Source of the DNA: an uncultured Atopobiaceae bacterium
Lineage (GTDB): Bacteria > Actinomycetota > Coriobacteriia > Coriobacteriales > Atopobiaceae
Direction of reading: 5' to 3'
NCBI GenBank assembly: GCA_910579165.1
Contig: CAJTTF010000003.1
Span: 1-64,000, forward strand
DNA: 64,000 nt
Shown: piece by piece, positions 8,607 to 17,209 of the stretch
Layout of the letters: each line of letters starts with the position of its first letter
Position numbering within the stretch: the first letter of the stretch is position 1
The notes under the pieces: model-generated
What the model was told of the DNA's origin: nothing
Seen by the model: only the letters and a program-made list of their open reading frames with translations
The model's database searches: none
Made by a program: the position numbers and the translations under genes

Positions 8607-9608
8607 ATGGTGTTCAAAATACAAGAAGAAACGAGGCTTTCCTCACTGAGGGCGGCCTCAGCATCTTCTGACACCTCAGCCATTATCGTTGCTGCAGGAT
8701 CTTCTGAACGCTTTAATATAGAGCGACGCCTTCAAGAGAGTAGAGCCTCTGAACCGGCTGCACCATCAGCGCTTTTCTCTCCCTCTTCTCCCGCTCTTCC
8801 TGATTTTGACCACCTCAAAATACCCGATTGTGCGGATGAAATCACCGCTCCCGGTGAAGAAGCATCCACTCAGGGCGCACACCAAGTTGCAGCCTCTAAG
8901 TATAGTGAGGGCGACGATGGGGAAGATCCATCCTTTTCTAAAACGCTCGCTCCACTTTCAGGAATGCCTCTCATTGCTTGGTCTGTTTTAGCGGCCGATG
9001 CGGCTCCGTCTATTGCAGAAATCATTCTTGTCGTGCGCGGTGAAGATTTGGCAGAAGTAAAGCGCATAGTGGCCGGGCTTCCTACGGTTGTCCCCATCGT
9101 GCTGGCACAAGGTGGCAAGACGCGGCAGGAGAGTGTTCGCCACGGTCTGGGGGCGGTCAATCCTCTTCATCACTTCGTGACTATTCTGGATGGCGCACGG
9201 CCTCTCGTGACGTCGGATACTATAGAAGCGACCATTAGAAGTCTCCGCCTCCGTAAAGAGCTTGCCGGCGTTGTGGCTGGTTTCCCTTCTGTGGACACGC
9301 TTAAGGTTGTTGATTCTGATGACATGGTCTGCGGCACTCCCGACAGAGATCGTTACTGGTGCATTCAAACGCCGCAGACGTTTCGCAAGGCTGACCTTCG
9401 CGATGCCCACACCCTTGCAACGAGCATTGGACTTGAAGGTACCGACGACGCGAGCCTTGTTGAGAACGCTGGAAAGAGCATAGGGTGCCTCGACCTGCAG
9501 CGTGACAATATTAAGGTGACGCTCCCTATGGACTTAGTCATTGCAGAAGCGCTACTAGCTTCACGAAAAAAGAATGATCGCGCACAACAATCGCGGCGGG
9601 GTCTCTAG
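8607..9608 (+). CDS. ispD: 2-C-methyl-D-erythritol 4-phosphate cytidylyltransferase with a large insertion
   Basis: It transfers CMP to methylerythritol phosphate, the third MEP pathway step. Family motifs are present: the nucleotide loop IIVAAGSSERF (about residue 26), DGARPLV, QTPQTFR and TDDASLVE. Usual length is about 230 residues; this one has 333. A roughly 70-residue, Ser/Pro/Ala-rich insertion (residues 37-109) separates the nucleotide loop from the conserved Lys in SKTLAPLSGMPLIAWSV. A 25-residue N-terminal extension is also present. The reading frame is intact. ispF follows after 45 bases, as in many genomes. Confidence 0.92.
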   Translation: MVFKIQEETRLSSLRAASASSDTSAIIVAAGSSERFNIERRLQESRASEPAAPSALFSPSSPALPDFDHLKIPDCADEITAPGEEASTQGAHQVAASKYSEGDDGEDPSFSKTLAPLSGMPLIAWSVLAADAAPSIAEIILVVRGEDLAEVKRIVAGLPTVVPIVLAQGGKTRQESVRHGLGAVNPLHHFVTILDGARPLVTSDTIEATIRSLRLRKELAGVVAGFPSVDTLKVVDSDDMVCGTPDRDRYWCIQTPQTFRKADLRDAHTLATSIGLEGTDDASLVENAGKSIGCLDLQRDNIKVTLPMDLVIAEALLASRKKNDRAQQSRRGL

Positions 9609-9653
9609 AAACACTTTGACCGCTGTTTCCATGGTATATGCAGGTGAGCAACA

Positions 9654-10151
9654 GTGATGTACGTCGGTGAGGGATATGATGTTCATGCCTTTTTAAACGA
9701 GGATACTTCTACGCTCGTTCTTGGCGGGGTGGCTATTCCGCATGCGCGCAGCCTGGAAGGCCATTCCGATGCAGACGTGCTCACCCACGCTATTATGGAT
9801 GCCCTTTTGGGAGCGGCAAAAATTGAAGGTGCTTCAGATATAGGGGAGTGCTTTCCTCCAACAGATCCTCAGTATGCGGGAATCTCTTCGGTCTGTCTTC
9901 TGAAACGGGTCGCGAACCTTCTGGATGAAAATGGTTGCACGGTGATGAACATTGATGCGACGATTGTGGCGCAAGCACCAAAGGTTGCACCTTATAAAAA
10001 GCAGATGGTGAACACGTTAGCAGAAGCATTATCCCTTGAGCCCGCACAGCTTAGCGTGAAAGCAACGACCACTGAGCATCTTGGTTTTATCGGCCGAGAA
10101 GAAGGAATAGCCGCCCGGGCCGTCTGCCTTTTGGACCGGAAAGAGAGGTAA
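9654..10151 (+). CDS. ispF: 2-C-methyl-D-erythritol 2,4-cyclodiphosphate synthase
   Basis: It cyclises CDP-methylerythritol 2-phosphate with release of CMP, the fifth MEP step. The metal-binding DxH (GYDVHAF) near the N terminus and the SLEGHSDADVLTHAIMDALLGAA region are standard, and the length of 165 residues is normal. A GTG at 9654 is followed at once by ATG at 9657, and either may start translation. It forms a compact run with ispD upstream and cysS three bases downstream. Confidence 0.96.
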   Translation: MMYVGEGYDVHAFLNEDTSTLVLGGVAIPHARSLEGHSDADVLTHAIMDALLGAAKIEGASDIGECFPPTDPQYAGISSVCLLKRVANLLDENGCTVMNIDATIVAQAPKVAPYKKQMVNTLAEALSLEPAQLSVKATTTEHLGFIGREEGIAARAVCLLDRKER

Positions 10152-10153
10152 CC

Positions 10154-11650
10154 ATGCGCATCTACAATTCGAAAACGCATAAAAAAGAGGAGTTTACTCC
10201 CCTCGTTCCGGGCAAGGTGACCATGTATGTATGTGGCCCCACCGTCTACGACCAAATCCACATTGGTAACGGACGCACTTTTGTTTCCTTTGACATGTGC
10301 CGTCGCTACCTCATCTACAAGGGCTATGAAGTTACGTTTGCCCAAAATCTCACCGATGTTGACGACAAGATTATCAAGCGCGCACGGGAGGAAGGAAAAG
10401 AGGCCAGAGAGATTGCCACCACTTTTAGTGAAGCCTTCATAGAGCAGATGAAGCGCCTGGGAGTCCTCGCCCCTGATATCCGTCCTCAGGCAACGCACGA
10501 GATTGATGCCATGATTGAGATGATAGAGGGTTTGATTAAAAAGAATCATGCCTACGTTGCTCCTTCAGGAGACGTGTATTTCTCGGTGAGAAGTGTGGAG
10601 ACGTACGGGAATGTGTCGGGACGAAACGTGGATGAATTGCTTGTGGGTGCCCGCATTGAAGAAAACACCGATAAGCGCGATCCCCTGGACTTTGCTCTTT
10701 GGAAGGCTGCTAAGCCAGGCGAACCTTCTTGGGAGAGCCCCTGGGGAGCGGGTCGGCCGGGATGGCACACGGAATGCTCGGCCATGGTTCATAAGTATCT
10801 GGGAACGCCCATCGATATTCACGGCGGCGGCTCAGACCTTATCTTCCCACATCATGAAAACGAAGCAGCACAGGCGAGCGCCTGTTGGGACACGGCACTT
10901 GCAAACATTTGGATGCATGCTGGAATGCTCCGTGTAGAGGGCGAGAAGATGAGCAAATCTCTAGGCAATTTCTACACGGTGCAAGAAGTCCTCGACAAGT
11001 ACCCCCCCTCAGCGCTTCGTCTTCTCATGGCGCAAACCCATTATCGCTCACCCATGGACTTCAGTTTTGAGCGTCTGCGCGGTGCTGTTGCTGCCTTAGA
11101 GAAGTTGCAAACGACCATTCAAAACCTACGGTGGTTTGCCACGCAAGATACCCAGTCTGCCGATAAACCCTTGATAAGCGTTGTGCATAAGAACGGTGAT
11201 AATCGCCTAGAGAAAGCGCGCAAGGATTTTGAAGCAGCTATGGACGATGATTTCAATACAGCTGCAGCTCTCGCAGCTATCTTCGAGGTGCAGACTGACC
11301 TCAATAAGTGGCTTGAGGATGCACAGCCAGAGGATTGTGCATCAAGGGGGTATGCGTGCGTTGCTGCAGATACGCTTGAGGAGCTTTTGAGCATACTGGG
11401 TATTGAGGCTGTACACGATAGTGATGATGATTCAGAGTCGGAAAACCTTCTGACATTGCAGGAGATCTTAGCGCGCTATGGTGAGCTTTGCGACGCTAAC
11501 ACGGTTCCCAAACTCCTCCAAGCACTTTCTTCGCTTCGTGATGAGGCGCGCGCAAACAAAGACTATGCAACTTCTGATGCACTCCGCGACGAACTAATCG
11601 CAGCGGGGTATTCCGTTGAAGATACTGCTGCTGGCACGCGCATCAAATAG
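10154..11650 (+). CDS. cysS: Cysteinyl-tRNA synthetase
   Basis: It charges tRNA-Cys. This class I synthetase has the HIGH-type signature IHIGNGR after CGPTVYD (zinc Cys), further zinc ligands in GWHTECSAM and HHENEAAQ, and KMSKSLGN. The length of 498 residues is a little above the usual 460-480, with additional acidic sequence near residues 400-440. Its ATG lies two bases after the ispF stop, indicating translational coupling. rlmB follows, as is common in Gram-positive genomes. Confidence 0.96.
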   Translation: MRIYNSKTHKKEEFTPLVPGKVTMYVCGPTVYDQIHIGNGRTFVSFDMCRRYLIYKGYEVTFAQNLTDVDDKIIKRAREEGKEAREIATTFSEAFIEQMKRLGVLAPDIRPQATHEIDAMIEMIEGLIKKNHAYVAPSGDVYFSVRSVETYGNVSGRNVDELLVGARIEENTDKRDPLDFALWKAAKPGEPSWESPWGAGRPGWHTECSAMVHKYLGTPIDIHGGGSDLIFPHHENEAAQASACWDTALANIWMHAGMLRVEGEKMSKSLGNFYTVQEVLDKYPPSALRLLMAQTHYRSPMDFSFERLRGAVAALEKLQTTIQNLRWFATQDTQSADKPLISVVHKNGDNRLEKARKDFEAAMDDDFNTAAALAAIFEVQTDLNKWLEDAQPEDCASRGYACVAADTLEELLSILGIEAVHDSDDDSESENLLTLQEILARYGELCDANTVPKLLQALSSLRDEARANKDYATSDALRDELIAAGYSVEDTAAGTRIK

Positions 11651-11760
11651 AAGAAGCTATCCTTTAAATCATGGCAGAAATTCAATACGAAAAAGAATGA
11701 CACGAGACAGAACAGCACGACGCAGACCCCCGTACGAGCAAAGAAACAAAGTCCAGCGCT

Positions 11761-12513
11761 ATGAGTAAAGAGAGCAGAACACAACCACGTTATATCTTTG
11801 GTCGCCACGCGGCAAAGGAAGCCCTTGCAGCCGGTGTCCCCATAGAGAAGGTCTATCTATCCGAGAAGTACGCCCAACAACTCCTACCAGCGCTCAACGA
11901 GAAGGATATTCCTTCTGAAATCGTGTCTAACAGAAAACTGGAATCGTTTGCAAAAAACGCAAGTCATCAAGGTGTTCTTTTAGAAGTGGCACCTTACGCC
12001 TATGCCTCTCTTCAACAGATTCTTGATGCTGCAAAGGGCGAGAATAATGCGCTGATACTTGTGCTCGACCATATTGAGGATGAAGGAAATCTCGGGGCAA
12101 TTGCTCGCACGGCTGAAGTGGTAGGTGCCTCAGGTCTTATCATTCCCAATGCGCGCGCAGCGGGGATTGGCGCCGGCGCTTACAAGGCGAGCGCGGGAGC
12201 CGTCGCTCATCTGCCCATAGCTAAAGTGCCCAATCTCGCTCAAACTCTTGATGCTCTAAAAGAGGAGGGGTTCTGGATTGTGGGAGCAACAGAACATGCT
12301 CAGGATACCCTTTGGGAGGCGCCTCTCAACGGGAGGATTGCTCTGGTCATGGGATCCGAGAAACAGGGAATAGCCCCGCTCGTCTTAAAACATTGCGATC
12401 TTCTCACTAAGCTTCCGCAAGTAGGATCCATTGAATCGCTAAACGTTGCCCAGGCTGCAACTGTGTTTGCCTACGAGTGGATGCGCCAATCAAAGATTAA
12501 AGAGCTTCGCTAA
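11761..12513 (+). CDS. rlmB: 23S rRNA guanosine-2'-O-methyltransferase RlmB/TrmH family
   Basis: This SpoU (SPOUT) methyltransferase of 250 residues acts on 23S rRNA G2251 in the known family members. It has an N-terminal L30e-like substrate domain starting YIFGRHAAKEAL. The three SpoU motifs are visible: NLGAIARTAEVVGASGLI, LVMGSEKQGI and ESLNVAQAATVFAYEW. Its last 24 bases overlap the convergent HAD gene. Exact target assignment rests on family and on the cysS neighbour. Confidence 0.9.
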   Translation: MSKESRTQPRYIFGRHAAKEALAAGVPIEKVYLSEKYAQQLLPALNEKDIPSEIVSNRKLESFAKNASHQGVLLEVAPYAYASLQQILDAAKGENNALILVLDHIEDEGNLGAIARTAEVVGASGLIIPNARAAGIGAGAYKASAGAVAHLPIAKVPNLAQTLDALKEEGFWIVGATEHAQDTLWEAPLNGRIALVMGSEKQGIAPLVLKHCDLLTKLPQVGSIESLNVAQAATVFAYEWMRQSKIKELR

Positions 12514-13302
12514 TTCGCGCACCACACCAGACTCTTCGTTGGTGAATTCAGTCTCAAAAGTAGCCACCTGCTTCACTTCTTCAAATGCATTTTTCATGGC
12601 GTAGCTTCTCTCGAGTGTTCGTAGCATATCAATGTCATTAGGTGCATCACCAAACGCGACAGCTTCAGAAGAATCAATGTTGTAGTGCTCTAGGATGCGC
12701 TTGACTGCGCTGCCTTTATCGGCATCGTTGTTCATAAATTCTAAGAAAATGGGACTTGAGCGAATAACGTTGAGTTCTGGATGAAGAGGGGCAATGCTTT
12801 GCTCAAGTGCCACAATGCTATCGGGCTCACCCATGACGAGAATTTTGTGGAGCCCGGACTCTTCATAGTACTTATTAATATTGGAATCTTCCACCGCCTG
12901 AGCTAAAACGTAGGACTCCTCTTCTCTTAAAAATGGATTGTCTTTAGTTGTTACGACCCAGTTGTTGAAGCCGTATGTTCCCTTAAAAATTCCAGGGCTA
13001 AGCTCGTCTATTTCATTTAGAAGCTCATGTGCTCTCTCGAGTGGAAATGTTGTAGAGAAGAGTGTTTCACCTCTCTCGTCCAAGATAAGAGCGCCTGAAT
13101 AGGAAATGAGAGGACCGTGGATTCCAAGTATTTTTTGAAACGGGGTGAGGCCTTTAGGGAGTCTTCCGGAAGTGAAGCAAATCTTTGCGCCAGTGGCTGC
13201 AATCTGTTGCAATATTTTCTCGTCACCCGGAACGGGATGGTGATTAGCTCCAAGGAGAGTACCATCCATGTCGGTGAAGATGATTTTTGGGGGTTGGTGC
13301 AT
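12490..13302 (-). CDS. Cof-type HAD phosphatase
   Basis: This HAD-superfamily hydrolase has 270 residues. Motif I is DMDGTLLG, motif II lies in CFTSGR, and the C-terminal motif IV is GDAPNDIDMLR, with a Cof-type (IIB) cap between. Such proteins dephosphorylate sugar phosphates, FMN or other small metabolites; the substrate cannot be told from sequence. Its 3' end overlaps rlmB on the opposite strand by 24 bases. Confidence 0.88.
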   Translation of the reverse strand: MHQPPKIIFTDMDGTLLGANHHPVPGDEKILQQIAATGAKICFTSGRLPKGLTPFQKILGIHGPLISYSGALILDERGETLFSTTFPLERAHELLNEIDELSPGIFKGTYGFNNWVVTTKDNPFLREEESYVLAQAVEDSNINKYYEESGLHKILVMGEPDSIVALEQSIAPLHPELNVIRSSPIFLEFMNNDADKGSAVKRILEHYNIDSSEAVAFGDAPNDIDMLRTLERSYAMKNAFEEVKQVATFETEFTNEESGVVRELAKLFNL

Positions 13303-13332
13303 ATGAGTCCTCTTGTTTCAAATAATCCAATA

Positions 13333-13358
13333 CGAAGAACGCTGATTAGCGCTCTTCG
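13333..13358 (-). terminator. Hairpin between rmuC and the HAD gene
   Basis: CGAAGAACGCT (13333-13343) pairs with AGCGCTCTTCG (13348-13358) apart from one mismatch. On the minus strand it lies after the rmuC stop. There is no strong T-run, so it may be a weak terminator or a processing site. Confidence 0.4.
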
Positions 13359-13381
13359 GATCAATTAAGCGCTCCGGTAAC

Positions 13382-14530
13382 CTACTCGGGGATTACATCA
13401 ACTGTCGTCTCTACAGTTTCCTCTATGGCAGCTTTATCTATGGCACTCTTTGAAACGGTTGTGCTTTCTATTTCTTTTGGTTCTGTTCTGTATTGCTCTG
13501 GCAGGGATATATCCTTCAGTTTTCGCTCCATCATATTAGTGCGCGTTGTGATGAGTTCATCGAGTGTTTTTTCTAAGCTCCCTAACCGCTTTCTTGCTTC
13601 AATGAGTTTGTCGCGATACTTGGGCATTTCGGCCTTCACCGCTTGGAGTACCTGCAGAATATCGTTGGTTTGCTTTTGAATAGCAATGGTCTGATAACTC
13701 ATTTGAAGACTGTTGAGAAGCGCCACCATGGTGGAGGGTCCCGCAATAGTTACAGAATAGTTTCGCTGAAGTGTTTCTAGAAAGTTGGGTTGCTGAACAA
13801 CTTCTGCATAGAGACCCTCAAAAGGCAAAAAGATGATGGCAAAGTTTGACGTATGGGGAGGGGCAAGGTATTTCTCGGAAACGTCTTTTGCTTCATTTTT
13901 TATGGTGGTAATAAGTGCATTGCGTGCGCTTTCAACGAGGTCTGGTTTGTTTGCCTCCTGTGCATCCACAAGTGCCGCGTAGGTGTCACCAGGAAATTTT
14001 GAATCAATGGGAAGCAGCACGCGACTGCCGTCTTCCGTAGGGATATGCACGGCAAATTCAACGCGCGTATTGCTCCCAGGTTTTGTGGCTACGTTCTTCT
14101 CGTACTGTGTGGGTGCCAATATTTCAGAGAGAAGCGCTTCAAGCTGGAACTCACCAAGATTACCGCGAGTTTTGACATTGGAAAGGACCTTCTGTAGGTC
14201 CCCAACGGATGCAGCCAAACCTTGCATCTCGCCAAGGCCTTGATGTACCGCTGCTAACTTTTGATCAATTTGACCCATTTGCAGAGCCATACGATCAGAC
14301 ATATTCTTTGAATCACGCGTCAGCTGCTCGGTCAACGAATTGCGCAGATTATCCATTTGTCCCGTGAGATTGTTGAGATATTGCGCCTGTGCATCGAGGG
14401 ATGTTTGGAGCGTTGCGTCATGAGCAGCTTTTCTCTGATCCATGGAAGACTTAGAAAGGAACAAGAAAACAAGAACTCCAATAAGGCCTATGAGGCAGCC
14501 TGCGGATAAAAAAATAGTTAGTAGTTCCAT
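13382..14530 (-). CDS. rmuC: DNA recombination protein RmuC
   Basis: This is a RmuC-family protein of 382 residues. It has an N-terminal membrane anchor (about residues 4-26), a long coiled-coil region (30-115) and the family nuclease-like core with GNLGEFQLEALLSEIL, DSKFPGDTYAALVDA and FLPFEGLYAEV. Family members limit inverted-repeat-mediated rearrangement; the biochemical activity is inferred. This is notable because the window is rich in short repeats and a perfect 17-bp inverted repeat lies about 95 bases upstream. Confidence 0.9.
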   Translation of the reverse strand: MELLTIFLSAGCLIGLIGVLVFLFLSKSSMDQRKAAHDATLQTSLDAQAQYLNNLTGQMDNLRNSLTEQLTRDSKNMSDRMALQMGQIDQKLAAVHQGLGEMQGLAASVGDLQKVLSNVKTRGNLGEFQLEALLSEILAPTQYEKNVATKPGSNTRVEFAVHIPTEDGSRVLLPIDSKFPGDTYAALVDAQEANKPDLVESARNALITTIKNEAKDVSEKYLAPPHTSNFAIIFLPFEGLYAEVVQQPNFLETLQRNYSVTIAGPSTMVALLNSLQMSYQTIAIQKQTNDILQVLQAVKAEMPKYRDKLIEARKRLGSLEKTLDELITTRTNMMERKLKDISLPEQYRTEPKEIESTTVSKSAIDKAAIEETVETTVDVIPE

Positions 14531-14622
14531 CCTAATCTCCCTATGAAAATTGGTTTGACATGTTATTACACGATATTATTCTTTGCAGCCAGTTCTTGTC
14601 GTCAACTTTGACTCAATGGTCG

Positions 14623-14664
14623 ATGCCCCAACTGAGGCAACGTTTGATGCCTCAGTTGGGGCAT
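14623..14664. repeat. Perfect 17-bp inverted repeat
   Basis: Arms 14623-14639 and 14648-14664 are exact reverse complements (ATGCCCCAACTGAGGCA and its complement) around an eight-base loop. The right arm is followed by CTTTT on the plus strand. It lies at the start of the 24-bp tandem repeats upstream of rmuC. It could be a terminator or an operator, or the by-product of an inverted duplication. Confidence 0.75.
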
Positions 14665-14804
14665 CTTTTAATACCTCAGTTGGGACATCATCCAATCCCA
14701 TCTTTGGCTTAACGTTTGATGCAACAGCCGGGACAACGTTTGGCGACGTCACCGGATCAACGTTTGATGCCACATCAGGCACTACCCCGGATGCTCCATT
14801 GTAT
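14637..14804 (+). repeat. Seven degenerate 24-bp tandem units upstream of rmuC
   Basis: Units begin at 14637, 14661, 14685, 14709, 14733, 14757 and 14781, and most contain ACGTTTGATGC or a close variant. Read on the plus strand they encode octads such as ATFDASVG, TTFGDVTG and STFDATSG. On the minus strand they give PAVASNVK-like octads. Neither frame has a convincing start or ribosome site, so I do not call a gene. The 446-base gap 14531-14976 holds this array, the 17-bp hairpin and a 26-bp repeat. Confidence 0.8.
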
Positions 14805-14821
14805 AATACTCTGCTGTATGT

Positions 14822-14873
14822 ATGACAGCGCTCGGAGGGTGGCGACCATGACAGCGCTCAGAGCGTGGCGACC
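14822..14873 (+). repeat. 26-bp tandem repeat, two copies
   Basis: Copies at 14822-14847 and 14848-14873 differ at two positions (for example CTCGGAGGGTGG against CTCAGAGCGTGG). It lies between the 24-bp array and the glycosyltransferase gene. Confidence 0.85.
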
Positions 14874-14976
14874 ATAATGGTAAAGTACAACTGCAAAGTA
14901 GGGCGCAAACGCGTCCACCTGCTTAACAGTTAATCACGCAGCATACACTACGACGAAAGACGAACAAGGCACCTCC

Positions 14977-16170
14977 GTGAAAATAGCTTTTGTAACAGAT
15001 GACCTCAAGGGCAGCTCTAATGGCATTTATGCGAGCGCTTATCGTTACGCCCAGAAACTCCGCGAACTTGGCCACGATGTCAATCTTGTAGGGTATGGTG
15101 CCAGCGGAACGGACGCCTTCCCCGTCCCCATGCGCGAAATACCTGTTGTAACCCCTATTGCCAGCACTTGTGGCTTCACGTTTGGTGAACCACACGAGGA
15201 GATATTCTCAAAAGCATTCGCTGACGTTGATATCATTCATCTCTTTCTTCCTTTTACGCTGGAGGTTGAAGCTCTTCTTTGGGCGCGCGAGCACCGCATC
15301 CCCGTCTCCGCTGCCTTTCATCTGCAGCCACAAAACATGACATATAACGCCGGATTTGGTGCTGCTACGGGTTTATCGGATGCGATATTTTCTTACTTTA
15401 AGCATAGGCTTTACAAACACGTGACACACATCCAGTGCCCCTCGCAGATGATTAAGGGGCAACTTGAAGAGCACGGGTATCAATCGTGTTTGCACGTAAT
15501 TTCCAATGGTGTTCCCGAGAAGTTTAAGCCGCGCGTAGGCGCCCGTTTTAATGACGGCAAAACGCACATTGTCACCGTTGGTCGTCTGGCTCCTGAGAAA
15601 AACCAGGCAACCATCCTTGAGGGAGTTGCTCAGTCTCGCTATAAAGACGCTATAGTTTTGCACGTATGCGGTCAGGGAAACCTTGAGAGAGATTTGCGTT
15701 TACAAGCACAAGAGCTTGGAATCAACTGCGAGTTTGGTTTTTATAGTGAGGATGAGCTTCTCGAGCTAGAGCAGAAGTGCTCTTTGTATATTCATGCATC
15801 AGTTGCTGACATTGAGGCTATGGGCGTTACGGAGGCATTGTCTGCCGGTGCTATACCGATAATTGGGCGAGCTGCGCTTTCGGCGCCTTCTGCTTATGCG
15901 CTCTGTGAAGAGTCGCTCTTTGATGCACAGGATCCCCATGAGCTTGCGCTCCGTATTGATTGGTGGCTCGATCATCCTACCGAGCAAACCGCGTGGGCTG
16001 CGGCCTACCAGGAAGAGGCAAAAACGCTTTCGCTTACAACATGTGTGCAGAAGTTCCTTGAGATGGAAGAGCTCGCTATTGAAAACGACCTTGAAGCCTA
16101 CGCTCTCCAGAATCATTTTCTTCCTGAGCCCTCGGCGCTCCATCAATTCTTTCGTCGCAGGATTAATTGA
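14977..16170 (+). CDS. Family 4 glycosyltransferase
   Basis: This GT-B fold glycosyltransferase has 397 residues and starts with GTG. The N-terminal domain opens MKIAFVTDDLKGSSNGIYA. The C-terminal nucleotide-sugar domain has VGRLAPEKN and the GT4 motif around EAMGVTEALSAGAIPI. The closest functional class by pattern is diacylglycerol glucosyltransferases, which make membrane glycolipids. The following plsC-like gene supports a lipid role, but the acceptor is inferred only. Confidence 0.85.
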   Translation: MKIAFVTDDLKGSSNGIYASAYRYAQKLRELGHDVNLVGYGASGTDAFPVPMREIPVVTPIASTCGFTFGEPHEEIFSKAFADVDIIHLFLPFTLEVEALLWAREHRIPVSAAFHLQPQNMTYNAGFGAATGLSDAIFSYFKHRLYKHVTHIQCPSQMIKGQLEEHGYQSCLHVISNGVPEKFKPRVGARFNDGKTHIVTVGRLAPEKNQATILEGVAQSRYKDAIVLHVCGQGNLERDLRLQAQELGINCEFGFYSEDELLELEQKCSLYIHASVADIEAMGVTEALSAGAIPIIGRAALSAPSAYALCEESLFDAQDPHELALRIDWWLDHPTEQTAWAAAYQEEAKTLSLTTCVQKFLEMEELAIENDLEAYALQNHFLPEPSALHQFFRRRIN

Positions 16171-16176
16171 GGTGTA

Positions 16177-16277
16177 GAGCCAGTTCACTGCCAGGAAAGA
16201 TTTAGTTCATTAGAGAATAGACAGAGAATAAATTTAGTTCACCAGAGAATAGATTTAAGTCACCAGATGCAGAGAAT
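16177..16277 (+). repeat. Degenerate repeat between glycosyltransferase and plsC
   Basis: Copies of a roughly 21-bp unit with core TTTAGTTCACCAGAGAAT lie at 16198-16218, 16230-16250 and 16251-16277. A weaker copy is at 16177-16197. Spacing is irregular (about 21 or 32 bases). Confidence 0.65.
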
Positions 16278-16309
16278 TAACCCATCAGTTTCAAAAGAGT
16301 TAATGTTTA

Positions 16310-17209
16310 ATGCGAATACACAAACCCTCACATTCTGAACTTAACCCACCCGAGACGCCCTGGCAAAAGCTTATGCATAGGTGTCTTTATCTTGTTGCCT
16401 ATCCACTTCTCAAGTTCCACCTAAAGCTTTGGTATGGTTTTTCAGTGCGGTACAACTTTGACGTTATCAATGATATTGAGGACGATTCTTCCGCACCGTG
16501 CGCGTCTTCTTATAAAAAGTGGCGTGCATGGAAAGCTCGTCGGGAGCTTAAGCACCTTCGTAGTTCTCTTGTAATCTGCAACCACATTGCACTTTTGGAC
16601 TCACCTATGGCTGCCGTTGCTCTTTGGCCATTACGTATTCAATTTCTCTCCCTCGCCGAAAACGGACAAAACAAAATCTACAGCCCCCTCGTGCGAGCGT
16701 TTGGAACCGTCTTTGTTGGGAAGAATTTGGTGGATGTGCGCGCCATGCTTGCTCGGCTAAGACAGGCACTTGAAGAAGGCAATTGCGTCTTGCTCTTTCC
16801 AGAGGGATCCCTTCAGCTTTACGCCACGCATACACTGCCGTTTAAGGAGGGCGCTTTTCGACTGGCACATATCTATCGTGTGCCGGTGCTTTGTCTTACA
16901 CTCGTTCCAACAAAAAAGCTCTGTCTTAATCGTCTTCTAGGACGTCCGGGTTTTACGGCATATGTAGGGCCAGTTCTTAGGCGTGGAAAAAAAGGGAGCA
17001 AGGCAGAACGGGTTGAACAGTTGCGAAACCTGGCACAAACAATTCTCAATACTAATCTCAGCGATAAACATGCCATAGGGTTGGGTACAAGCGATAGAGA
17101 CAAATTGAAAGGAGCCATCCATGGACACCGCCCAATCCCAGAAACAATTCAAGGCTCAAACTCAGAGCCATATTTACAACCAGACTCAGAACACGCAGCG
17201 ACCATCTAA
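16310..17209 (+). CDS. plsC: 1-acyl-sn-glycerol-3-phosphate acyltransferase family protein
   Basis: It probably transfers a fatty acyl chain to lysophosphatidate in phospholipid synthesis at the membrane. The acyltransferase signature NHxxxxD appears as NHIALLD, and the acceptor motif as LFPEGSLQ. A hydrophobic N-terminal stretch (LYLVAYPLLKFHLKLWYGF) fits membrane attachment. The 299-residue protein overlaps the next gene by 89 bases, in a different frame. The substrate could be another lyso-lipid. Confidence 0.82.
   Translation: MRIHKPSHSELNPPETPWQKLMHRCLYLVAYPLLKFHLKLWYGFSVRYNFDVINDIEDDSSAPCASSYKKWRAWKARRELKHLRSSLVICNHIALLDSPMAAVALWPLRIQFLSLAENGQNKIYSPLVRAFGTVFVGKNLVDVRAMLARLRQALEEGNCVLLFPEGSLQLYATHTLPFKEGAFRLAHIYRVPVLCLTLVPTKKLCLNRLLGRPGFTAYVGPVLRRGKKGSKAERVEQLRNLAQTILNTNLSDKHAIGLGTSDRDKLKGAIHGHRPIPETIQGSNSEPYLQPDSEHAATI

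Noticed and set aside
14583..14825. Possible 80-residue gene made of octad repeats
   Set aside because: No ribosome site or credible start, and both strands are open because of the 24-bp periodicity; treated as a repeat array.
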